A stretch of DNA of 64,000 nucleotides from Paralithodes platypus (taxonomy: Eukaryota > Arthropoda > Malacostraca > Decapoda > Lithodidae), in the NCBI GenBank assembly GCA_032716605.1, contig CM064480.1, positions 21,911,651 to 21,975,650 on the forward strand. Reading direction: 5' to 3'. The position numbers and the translations under genes were made by a program. Positions 40,076-50,221 of this stretch are shown here, piece by piece (position 1 is the first letter of the stretch; the number at the start of each line of letters is the position of its first letter). The notes beneath the pieces were generated by a model. That model was not told where the DNA came from. It ran no database searches and worked only from the letters and a program-made list of their open reading frames with translations.

Positions 40076-42456
40076 TTCTTAGCCTGTGCGGGACTGTGCT
40101 TCACGGCCTGTGCCATGTTAAACACTGTTCGCCATACATCAGGGGACATTAAAGAAGGTGTAAGTACTGGGGACATTACCACCTGGTTAGCAATGCGATC
40201 AGGCAGCTTGCGAACTAATGACATTCTAAGATCCTGTCGTGCTCGCACCGCCTCAAGTAAGGCTGTGCGTATGTCACCTAAGGATTGAATTGACGACTGA
40301 AGAATCAGACGCCGGGATAATTCAACTGATCTTCGAGCATCCGCGTCTGCGATTGCCTGAGTAGACCTGAGTAAAGACTTAGCCACCTGTTGAGAAACTA
40401 TGTACTGTGAAAACAGGCGGAAAGCTTTTCCCCTTAGCCTAAATTCTCTGTCTAGGTGAGAAGGGGTAGGGGTAATGAATGGTTCCTTTAGTTCACAAAG
40501 ATTAATCTTAGGGGCAGCTAAAAAGGAAAATAAAGCTGACGGAACTCCGCCGGCAGAACCTACCGGCATTGAGAACCATGAATGTGTATCCTGAGGGATC
40601 TGGTGGGAAGATTTAGAAGTGAAAGTGGTTGCAAAGTTTTGAGCCTCTACCTCCCAATCCACCCAAGGTCCTGGTCCTAACTGTCCCACCTTCAACACTG
40701 GATTAGCTGTCTCGTCTGTGACGGTCTGTAAATCTAGTTCAGGAGTAATAGCCAACAGAGCCTTAATATCATTAAACCCATCCAGCTTAGACCAGTCTGA
40801 AAAAAGTTTTGAAGCTGAGGCAGGGGGTAAAGCAGGCTTAGATGCATAAACAAAATAATCCTGATAATAATAACTAGGTATAGCCTTGATATTTACGTCC
40901 AAAACATTACCCAAGGCATCCAATGCCCTTAATTTCTTAGACTTATTTCCCTGGATAAACCACTCACGTGGTACCGGGAGTTCCCCTGACAAGGTAGGCT
41001 GGGCAAGCTCTGGCTTAGAGGGGTTCAAAGGGACCCATGACTCGTCTGGCCCATAAAGCAGGGGCATAGCTACCTTTCTAAGAGGCGCTTTGTCTAGAGG
41101 GGGTGGATTAACATCCGTAATGACCCTGACATTTGACGTAGTGAATGCCGCCGTAGCTGGCTTAGAGCTCCCTGCCGGTGACAGAGTAGGAGGGTTAGGA
41201 ATCTTAGATAAATCGATTGACGTTATCAGAGGCCGTACCGCAGAACCTGTCAAGGGAGCCCCCAAGTCCATTGTGGGGTTTTCTCGTTGTTGATTAAAGA
41301 ATTTTGATAGAGCATGAGTAAGTAACCCATCAATTTCTTGTGCTGTAACAAACTGGTTAGGTGCAGAACTTTCAGGTGAATTAGTATTATCATGGGCGGC
41401 GTCCAGGCCTGAGCCTGACCCTTGTCCTTCCCTATCTGAAATTAATGACACTTCATCTTGTTCCTCCCGATCCTCCTGAGAAGACCCCGCCGAGGCAGGG
41501 GCACCTTGTTTCCAAGATAAATCAGGGATAGAGGATGGGGTCGCCGCGTCCCTGTGGACATCGGCTACTGTGTGACTCGTATGAGTCGGACGTGGATGGA
41601 CAGACCCTGGCTGAGCAAATCGCCAAACACCGAGGCTCTGGCCTACGCTCTCTTGAGAGTCTGAAACATTCTCAATTATTGAATATCCTGAACTCTCCAT
41701 TTCTAGGGTTAAAATATCAATAGGTAAATCTTGTTTAGGGACAGGCGCTTCACTATACTCTGAGGCTGTAACAGAAACATTGTCAGGTGTAGAGGTACGA
41801 TGAGATGCACTAGACTTAGAAGAATGTCGAGAGGACTTCTTATGGGAATCCTTTTTGGAGGATTTGTGGCTACGGTGTGACCGCGAACTGGACCTAGGTT
41901 TGGAAGAATCACCACCATGGCCCCTGGGGGAAGCTTCAGTCTTGCACTTCTTACTAGCCGGGGAAGAGGCCCGACTTGAAGACCGTTGTCTGAGGGGTGA
42001 CCTTGACCTCGATCTCGCCTGCGACGAGGAGGTGGCTGCCGGGGGAGTAGGCTCTCTCGGGCGTTTAAACGTCTCCACAGACGATACAGAAACCCGGCTA
42101 GTCTCTGTCGGCTTAAAACCCCTTACTCTAGAGGTACGTTTAGGGGGAGGGTGCTCTGACAGCAACTTATCCCAAAGTGGGACGTTGTCACATTGAAGTG
42201 ACTTATGTGCGACAATGGTAGTGTAGGCCGACATTTGTTGTCTGACCTCTCTCAACGCTACCGCCGCGGTCTTGTCATTGTCACACAGGACTTTATTGGT
42301 TAATTGGGAGCAAAAAGAACAATTACGTGTAACCCAGAGACCCCTTGAACGGTCTAGACATCTAACACACCTTATGCAAAGGGTATGTGCAAAAATTGGG
42401 ATACCCGCGCAAGTAGGGGTAATGCACAGGGCAAAAACTGGGGTCACATTAGCCAT
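40057..42456 (-). pseudogene. gag: DIRS copy 3 gag, C-terminally truncated by the deletion
   Basis: 799 codons, uninterrupted from ATG 42456 (MANVTPVFALC), the best-preserved gag N-terminus in the window. A putative zinc-binding module uses Cys11, Cys16, His24, Cys27, Cys30, Cys33, Cys46 and Cys49. A Ser/Arg-rich domain follows (SQARSRSRSPLRQRSSSRAS, SSRSHRSHKSSKKDSHKK). The conserved core runs to FNMAQAVKHSPAQAK, where the deletion joins it to pol sequence read out of frame (NMSISF, stop). It lacks the basic tail and the frameshift site. Confidence 0.88.
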
Positions 42457-44255
42457 GACAGACTGGTGAGAGGAACTACCGCCGGGTCTGTATTGGTCCG
42501 CCGGAGCTCAGCTCTGGAAAAATAAAGAAAATTTCCAGGAATTAATGCTCATAAGGTTAACCCAAGTGTTCGCATACAAGTGTTAATAACCCGCCGGGTA
42601 ACGGGATGCAAAGACACAGCTAACACATCTCGCCACGCGGCTGGGTATAAAGAGGCTAAACAAGTCTTCTTAGCTAAGAACATGAAGAATACCCTCTGAT
42701 ATAATGGTCCAGTATGGCACTAATAGTCTGTAGGAGGTGGTGACTGTCTCAAGATTCAATTTTGTAACAAAGCCCCCCCTCATAAAGACGCCGGCCCTTG
42801 AAATATTTTAGTAGAATAGCCCAGGGCAGGAATATACGAGATCTGATTTTTTAACGAATTGTCCCAAACGATCGTCGTAAAATTAGAAGGCGGCGATACT
42901 GAAAGTATCACCCAATTAAGGTTAATCGAAATTGAATTTGTTTATAAATTCCTTAGTTCCTTTACTTAGGGACACCCGCCGGGTGTGGAAATCGATTTGG
43001 TTAAACCTCACTGATCCTTCAAATGCCGTAAGAGTAAAGGCAGCGATACACAGAGTATCACTCACATGGATTGGTTAACTATAAGAGACCTAAGTCGTTT
43101 TATCCCACCCTGCTAAGGTGCACCCGCCGGGTGAGAAGTCTAAAAGTTAACCCCACAAGTTCCTGACCCCACTACTTTGTAAAAGATCGCCGGGGAGGAA
43201 CGCCTAAACAACAGCTAGGTTTTCCCCGTGGTTTGTCGTAAACCAGGTAGAAAAACCTATAAAAAACGAGTGTTCTCACGAACGTCGTTTCTTTATATAT
43301 AACTAAATATATATGTAAGGATGGGTACAGCCATCCCGCCGGGAATTATAAAGGAGGCCTGAAACCAGGCACCCACAGATACGCAGTCCTGGAGAGCCAC
43401 AGACACCTCCCCTCGCCGGGGAACCAGCCAGTGTTAACAACCACGTGTGGCCTAACACTGCTCATCGGTCAGGATTTTTCACGGTGAAACCGAGAAAAAC
43501 CCGCCGGAAGGCAAACCCCACCCTGAACAGACACCATCTGAACAATACGACACAAGGAGAGACACGCACGACTAACCAAGGTCACAACATAATCCGTGGA
43601 ATTAGCCAATACACAACTAAACCAGGAAACAAATATAGTCCGAGGAATTAGCCAATACACAACTAAAACCCGGATACACATGACACAGTAGGGCATATTT
43701 ATAAAATAAATAATAACACTAGACATGTGGCAAAGCTACGAGCGGCTGGCTAGGCCTAGGTAGACGGCATGAAAATAGTTGAAATATAAACACACACTGG
43801 AATATCACAACAGGAACCACCGCCAACACACCACCGAAGCGATAACTTCCCAACCCCGGGAAGCCTGACACGGACCCAGAAAAAACTTCACTAAGTGAAG
43901 AAAAATACGCTGGGAACGTCAGCAAACACACAGCTCACCTCATCAGAAGGATAAAAGGCAGCAATTATTAACGCGTAATGAAAGCCGCCTGCATCACCAA
44001 CTAAACCAAACTGTGAAAAGTTCACGTGTCCACAACAGGACCACGAGGGTACATCCGAAATAGATGCCCCATACATACGACCCAAAATACATTGCACTGC
44101 GGGCAACCAGCCCAGGACACTCCTGCTACGCCTATCCTAACCTTACTCGATACATCCCAGAGTAAACAAATGAGAAAAAACTCACTAGGGACGCCACGAA
44201 TGCGGAACCAGCGGAGCCTGAAAGGAACGTCCGGGCAGGCTGAGCGCAGAGCAAA
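42457..44255 (-). promoter_or_regulatory. DIRS copy 3 leader
   Basis: Same organisation as the other leaders: GC palindromes CACCCGCCGGGTG near 42975 and 43120, and an ACCCGCCGGGT at about 42590. The second stem pair near 42870-42895 and 43025-43050 is more diverged than in copies 1, 2 and 4. Confidence 0.48.
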
Positions 44256-44565
44256 GAAGGAGGAATGACGCCTGATTCAGCGTCTGGTCAGAAATCCACA
44301 CAAGTACATCCACGATATGATGGAAAGCTTATTGGATAGTTATTCTTATTTTCTTTTTGTTTTTATTTTTTACGAAGTTTTTTCGTAGTGAGAACCCAAT
44401 TCATAATGACTGAAGCCATGAGTGAGGTCGCGTGCGCTCATGATGAAGGCTCCTCAGTTTTTAAATGCTCTGCGCGGTAGATTCAAACTACGGCGGATTA
44501 GTGTTTGAAGAGGATGCCTTATGTAATAGGCATGTTCGTCAATGATGGAGGGGCCACTAATAAAT
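44256..44565 (-). repeat. DIRS copy 3 left ITR
   Basis: Inverted partner of the right ITR, ending GGAGGGGCCACTAATAAAT. It shares with its partner the variants GATTTCTGACC and CATTCCTCC. Confidence 0.9.
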
Positions 44566-44696
44566 AGTACCGTGTCGTCCGCCTCCTCGTCAGTAAGTTA
44601 ACTATTTCTGTCTGGGGGGGTTAAAATAAGAGATAAACAAGATGTGCATTGATTGCATGTCCATCCACATTGTATTTCCTTCATGTGATATTTATA

Positions 44697-45126
44697 TTAA
44701 CCCTTTGGCTGCGGGTGACGTTCTGGAATGTTTTGGCAAGTTACAGCAATTTCCAGGCTTTAAAAGCCTGTAAAAAACGTAAAAATCGAGTGTCAGTGGG
44801 CGGGAGCGTGAGGGGCCCACCTCCGTTCCTCAGAGCACTGAGCGGCTCACTGAGCTAGGCTGTGTCTCGCGCGGGTCTCTCTCTGTCTCTCTCAACAGTA
44901 TAGCCAAGCGAGCGAGTGCTACCAATTAGCGGGTTTCTCGCGTTTTACTGGCACCGCTGCGGGTGAACCAGACCACGTACGGGGCCCGTTCTGGTCTCAT
45001 TTTGAAGCTATGTTCGCCTAGTTTTCGGCAGAATACAGTTCATTTAATGCAGATGCTTGATTTATCATTCAGGAGTGCCTGAATATGCCCTAAATAGCCC
45101 AAACATAGCCGCAGCCAATGGGTTAA
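44697..45126. mobile_element. TTAA-flanked MITE, copy M4
   Basis: TTAA at 44697-44700 and 45123-45126, with inverted termini CCCTTTGGCTGCGG and CCCATTGGCTGCGG (outward). About 430 bp, no coding frame. The TTAA duplication and CCC start fit a piggyBac-type non-autonomous element. Confidence 0.72.
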
Positions 45127-45560
45127 AGGACCATAAACAGATCTAGTGCCAATATTTTTTTATAATTTTAATGGTAAACATATGGAGATGACAAATAGTG
45201 TATTCTACAATGTTGATAAGGATGATGGTTCTGACAGATAATTACAAAGTTTTAGAAGCCATTTCTCTATTCCCCAACTTGGCAGCTTATGCCATTGATA
45301 CTCAATACACTTCAATCTGTACAAAGTTAATTTATGGAAATAAAAGCATGATAGACAATTACTTTGTCATTCCACCCACTGTATATATACAGTATTTAGG
45401 TACAGGTATATTGCTTGTATATAGCCTGTTTGTATATGGAATTATGGTAATTAAAACTAAACAATGGGTGACATGTTTTATTTAGCTTATACTCCTCCTA
45501 CCATATTAGTACTGTCATTAATATTTTGGTAAATGTTTAGTAATATTGTAATGTTCCAGG
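45127..45560. other. AT-rich spacer
   Basis: Contains a 95-codon open frame (45198-45485) with no recognisable motif, in strongly AT-rich DNA. It has two hydrophobic stretches but no support from homology or context, so it is left unannotated. Confidence 0.3.
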
Positions 45561-45564
45561 TGTA

Positions 45565-45640
45565 CAGGGTTGTTATTGTACCCTAGAGTACCTGGCCAAA
45601 CAGTCCCGAGTCCCTGAGGAATGCCTTAGCCGGAACCAGG
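45565..45640 (-). mobile_element. SINE 3' module, minus strand
   Basis: On the minus strand it reads AGGGACTCGGGACTGTTTGG, then CCAGGTACTCTAGGGTACAA and a short (TAACAAC) tail. It resembles the 3' module of the (CAA)n SINEs elsewhere. No duplication was identified. Confidence 0.42.
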
Positions 45641-46123
45641 TGTTCCCACAAAACCCTCATCGAGTGTATGTTGCGTTGTTGGCGTGCATGATTGGGTTTA
45701 ATGCAGTCTTCCATTATGTGTTGCAGCCTGGACAGCCATCAGCCAGGGACTCATCAGACTCATATAGACTCCCCTGGTAGCTGAGGAGAGCTGGATGATG
45801 CCTGTAGTGCAGTCTAGTGGACTCTGTCCTCCTGGGGGAGTGTTGATTCTGAGAGGTCGATATTGGGGGGGTCGTGCATACATACATGCAAGTTCATCCA
45901 CAGAGAGTGTTGTTTCAGTCCTTTTTACTGTAGTACAGTACAATAAAGACTTGCCACAACACAGCCCCATCATGTCATCACAGTGGCCGATGTTGGTATA
46001 GTGCTAACAATGTCTCAGCAAGATTCAATAAAGTCCCACTGAAGCACTTGCACCTGGCGAATCCGCACTACACCAGCCTTAACCGTGCTACAATAAGGCA
46101 GTAACAAGAAATTACTGTAACTG

Positions 46124-46640
46124 CTACAGAGGCTCACTGCACCACCGAAGTGGCAGGCGGTGGGGTCGCTGCTTGGATAGAGCGGCGAGTAATATGAGTG
46201 TGATTGTGTTTCTGGAAGCTGGTTTGTGGTGGACGAGGGGGGGGAGTGATGGCAGTATTTCTGGAAGATAACGTGTGCAGGGAGTTGTTTTGATCTTCCT
46301 AGGTGTGTGTGGATGTTCTGCCAAGTAGTGTAGTGGATGGTGGGTTTATGGAGGCTGCAGCAAGTGTTTTTGTGCTTCGCATGTCTAGGTGATCTTTGAC
46401 TTCGAGGGTTTTTGTTTCTTTATGTACAGTATGTGGTTTGTGTTTGTGGTTTGTGTAGTAGCTGTGAAGCCTGTGCTAATCTTAGTGCGTTGTTCTGTAT
46501 GGTCTGTAAGGTGTTGTGGTGTTTCAGTGAGGTTTGCGGCCCAAGCAGGGCTTGCGTAATCCATCACTGAGCACATATTGTTTGTAAACTGTGGTGATAG
46601 TTTTTTTGTTATTGCCGAATTTTGTGTAAGCGAGTGATTT
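46124..46640 (-). pseudogene. LINE polymerase C-terminal fragment
   Basis: On the minus strand MCSVMDYASPAWAANLTETP, then TDHTEQRTKISTGFTATTQT and TNTNHI. This resembles the C-terminal region of jockey/I-group LINE polymerases (pattern P-W..NLTE, Q...K..TG, T.T.H). Stops and frameshifts are frequent, and no RT core is present. A TTAACCC sequence (46639) adjoins its upstream side. Confidence 0.5.
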
Positions 46641-47489
46641 AACCCTTCCCGCCCGGGCTGCCTCTCTAAATGACGGAGCTCGTATCCGGGTGATCTGGCT
46701 AAAAAACGACGTATGTAAAAAAAGTTTATCTCCATTAACCTCTGAAGTGCGCATGGGGGGTATGAGACACCACACTCCTGTGCTGACGTATTTGAGCTGT
46801 TCCCATCACTAAAATATTTATTTTACCATAAATAGCATTAATACTTATCCATATGCGCCTATTATAGGTTGATTATAAAGGTATTAACCTGTTACAACAA
46901 TAAAACAAGTGGAAACAGCGTTTGGATGGTCAAAATCGGCGATACAGGCCGGGAGTTACACAATGTATGGCTGAGGCAACCTCCCAGCCCACCACTTTCC
47001 TCCACCTCTGGAGAGAGACTGTCGATCGATACTCTCTCTCTCTCTCTTGCACTCGCTTGCTAACAGTGATGACAACGCCCTGCTACCAACTCGCTAATGT
47101 TAGCACGAAAATAGACCACAGGAAAAGGGAATAACAGGGAAAATAGGTGATAACTGAAGGAGGGGAGGAAACTGGGGAAGGTGGAGGAGTGATATTTGGC
47201 ATGGCCCAGGGGCAATTTTTTTTTTTTTTTTTTTTTTTTCCCCCGGTGTTTTAAATAGATTTTTTTCCCCCTGACTCTTAACCTCTCCGCGGCACACATT
47301 TTTTTTTTTACAGGGTCATACTGTGCGCATGTATGATGATTTTGGGACCCATTGTCAATTTCGATAAAAAGTACATCAGCGTGTAGGGAATGTTTGCGTG
47401 CATCGGCCCATATATATTTGACCCCCCAAAAAATGTCTGGGGGGGGGTGGGGGAACAGTCCGTAGTTGAAAAATGTGGAGCGAATGGCA
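46641..47489. other. Noncoding region with CT microsatellite and T runs
   Basis: Starts at TTAACCC plus GC-rich sequence that resembles a TTAA-MITE terminus; the matching end was not found. A (CT)n stretch lies near 47033-47045 and a T run of about 22 near 47217-47239. No gene seen. Confidence 0.4.
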
Positions 47490-48143
47490 CCGCACGGCTA
47501 GATTGTCATCGAGCGGCGAGATATCCCGGCCGAATTTTCACGCGCCCAGGGGATAGAACCAGAGGGAGGAAGGGGTGGGTTACCGCGTATTATCACGTAT
47601 ATCTCCTTTTTTGATCCCTTTTAGGCTATGTAGAGTACGTATACGTGTGTAGGCCACCCATATAACAATAAATATGCCTCATAGTGACCAAAAATTGCAA
47701 TATATAAGGGAATTATCAAAGAATTTTTAGGCGGGAATGAAGATGGGTTGGAGGTTTGGCGGCAATTTATGAGATGAGAGTGTGGTTTGCGCTATAATAT
47801 TACGTATATCTCGTACTTAGAGCACTGTCATGCTATAATAAAGACTTGTACGTATGTAGACGTGCCATATATCAATATATATACCGCATATAGACCAATT
47901 CATGCGATATTTACGCACATTATCAATGAGTTTCTATGCGTGAACCAAGGTGTGATTGAGTTGTGCTGGGAATGAAAGGGGGAGAGGGTGTGTTACACCA
48001 TAAATATCACTTATATCTCGTACTTAGAGCACTGTCATGCTATAATACAGACTTGTACGTATGTAGACGTGCCATATATCAATATATATACCGCATATAG
48101 ACCAATTCATGCGATATTTACGCACATTATCAATGAGTTTCTA
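47490..48143. repeat. Tandem repeat, ~207-bp period
   Basis: Two well-matched units share 'TATATCTCGTACTTAGAGC' and 'CACATTATCAATGAGTTTCT' exactly 207 bp apart (47811 versus 48018; 47936 versus 48143). An older, diverged unit precedes them (CACGTATATCTCC near 47594, TAAGGGAATTATCAAAG near 47705). This fits a three-unit minisatellite with increasing decay upstream. Confidence 0.7.
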
Positions 48144-49210
48144 GCAGACGGAAGCCTAAAAGGGTGGGTGGGAGGGAGGCAGGGAGTGAGTCGTGGAGAG
48201 AGGGAAGGCAGGGAGATCTCTAGAAAGATACGCAGCTTTGTGATAATTGTGGAGGTGCCCGAGGCGTATGGTTGTCTTGGTATTTTGAACCTTATGTCTA
48301 CCAGGTGTCTGGGGTTCGTTGCCACACAGAGGTCTACAATAACATGAGTCCTGAATGCGTATGTCGTACGTATAAATGGCTTTCCGAATTGCATTTTTAT
48401 GCAAGCAGACATTGCATTTTAGACACATGTGAAGTACCACAGAAATATGTAGGCCATTGACTGTAAATAAAGTACTATATTATAGACCAGGAACGAGGGT
48501 GGTCAGTAAACATCGGCTTAACCTTTTTTGATAGAGAGCTAAATATAGACTGGTGTCGCCTTACACTTGCGAAATGGTAGATTGCCACCAGAAAACTTAC
48601 ATTTATTTATTTCCAAGTAATATGCAATCTAAATGTATATTCGAGACCTACTGCAAGTATTTGTATGACAGTCATGACTATGTATAATCCAATATACATG
48701 CGTAAGGGCGTAGGCGAGACATAAGAAAGATGGTTGAGCAATTTTCGACACCCACACAGTTATTATTCACTATTATTTACAATATTATACAATACAAATG
48801 TATTTGTGAAGAGTATTTTATGCATTATTGTATTTATACAAATTTTGTTCCCAGAGAGAGCTGCTGTGGCTGGAGAGAGCAGCAAGGGTCACCCAGTGAC
48901 CGCTTGACCGTGTGATAATGACTGGAGTCACACTGAGAGGGGCAATTTTGCTGAGTGTTTGGGCAATTTTTGACAGAATAAAGTTATATAATTACTAATT
49001 CTTGACAGAGACAAACTTTTATAAACCTTTGCATGATATAATTGATAATCCCATCAATTTACAAACGTAAATTGGTGGGATAATTCATTTTTTTTTGTAT
49101 AGCGGTGGATCCCCAGATCGACCGTGGTGATTGTCACCTAAACATCTACAAAACTAAACTAAACTAAACTAAATATTGTTATTTCGATTGTAGACACAAA
49201 GTTTTGAGTG
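48144..49210. other. AT-rich spacer
   Basis: No supported gene. It contains an (ACTAA)n tract near 49150-49172 and several short AT-rich open frames without motifs. Confidence 0.4.
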
Positions 49211-49340
49211 ACATTTGGTATGAGCTCCTGTGGCATGGTTGGTAAGGTTGCGGACTGGAAAACTCAAAGTGTGGTAGGGTAGTGGGATCGAATCCAAGAG
49301 GGGGTTATGGGGAAGGTTTTATACTGTTTAGATAAATTTT
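49211..49340 (+). mobile_element. tRNA-derived SINE head
   Basis: TGGCATGGTTGG (A-box-like) and GGGATCGAATCC (B-box-like) lie about 50 nt apart, as in tRNA-derived Pol III promoters. Similar to 3384-3480. The 3' extent is unclear. Confidence 0.48.
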
Positions 49341-49357
49341 GATAAACATTTTTTTTT

Positions 49358-49440
49358 ACAAGATCATGCCATTGTATTCAAACAATATGAAATATTCATA
49401 GAATATATCATATTGTAAGAATACAATGACATGACCTTGT
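49358..49440. repeat. Inverted repeat with ~33-bp arms
   Basis: ACAAGATCATGCCATTGTAT at the left pairs with ATACAATGACATGACCTTGT at the right with few mismatches. The arms enclose a short AT loop, and T-rich runs lie on both sides. It could be a tiny MITE or a cruciform-forming palindrome. Confidence 0.65.
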
Positions 49441-49634
49441 TTTTTTTGTTTTTTTATTGTTTTATTTTATTATCTTAGTAGGTTTGACAGGATTTATTGA
49501 AACATATTTATTTTTGTACAATTCATTTGAGGTAAGAAAATATATACACATTACTTAGGCTATAACAAACATATATATTGATATACTAAAAAAAGAAGGC
49601 ATATTACATGTAAATCTTTGAAACTTATAAACTA

Positions 49635-50055
49635 AATAATGAAAGCGATGGGCTGGTCTATCAGAGTGAGACCTGAGCGATCTCTGCCATACCCTAGCTT
49701 ACTCTGACTGTTCCTTTTACTTATATATTTTCTAGATCTCAAGTGACGGCGTCTCTTCCGTGGATTGACCTCCCAATCTACCAAGATTGGAAGCTAAAGC
49801 GTCACATTATTCCTTTGCCCCTCAACTTTCTCTTCATAATTGCTGAGGGGCACAGGGCCCTGGGTGGGGCTTTGGTTTCCCGGGCGTTTACGCACCCTCT
49901 CAGCTCCCCGCCATGGAGTGGCTTCGGTCACCCAGGCTTTATTGTGGTCGGCAGGGAGGGTTCTGTGGGGGCGCTCGTTTATGGCCTTGGCCTTACTCAG
50001 GGCCTTGGGGCTGTTCGGCCAGGCAGCTTGGGGAACAACAACAACAACAACAACA
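49635..50055 (+). mobile_element. (CAA)n-tailed SINE
   Basis: Nearly identical to the SINE at 17720-18146, from GATGGGCTGGTCTATCAGAG to TTGGGGAACAACAACAAC. It has single-base differences and lacks an ~14-bp internal segment (CCAACCTATAGGTTGG region). A diverged duplication (ATAATGAAAGC / ATAATGTAAAAGC) may flank it. Confidence 0.72.
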
Positions 50056-50221
50056 TACAATTATATAATGTAAAAGCTATATCACAGGGACATCTTTGGA
50101 ACTTATACATTATATAATATATATGTTACATTATGAGGTAGCGTGATCAATTAGGTCAAGTCAGGTAAGGTAGGGCAGGGCAGGGGGCGAGTCCAGGGCA
50201 GGGCAGGGCAGGGGGCGGCAC
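50056..50221. repeat. GGGCA-rich simple repeat downstream of piggyBac
   Basis: AT-rich sequence, then repeated GGCAGGGCAGG units up to the transposase stop. The expected TTAA-CCC right terminus of the piggyBac element was not found here. Confidence 0.4.

Larger units (their letters stand above)
36802..44565 (-). mobile_element. DIRS1-like retrotransposon, copy 3, internally deleted
   Basis: Minus-strand element of 7764 bp. About 932 bp are missing relative to copy 1 (equivalent to 12797-13728), from gag residue ~796 into the RT just past YLDD. The joint has only an AA/AAC microhomology. Both ITRs, the ICR, the gag N-terminus, RNase H and the recombinase remain. Without the RT core it is non-autonomous. 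Confidence 0.93.

Noticed and set aside
45198..45485. 95-codon open frame with two hydrophobic stretches
   Set aside because: AT-rich DNA, no motif, no splice or repeat context. Too weak to call.
46639..46760. Another TTAA MITE starting TTAACCCTTCCCGCCCGGGC
   Set aside because: Only one plausible terminus found; no matching inverted end with TTAA at a sensible distance.
49000..50221. Right terminus of the piggyBac element
   Set aside because: No TTAACCC-type end matching 53163 was found downstream of the transposase stop. It may be truncated or displaced by the SINE.
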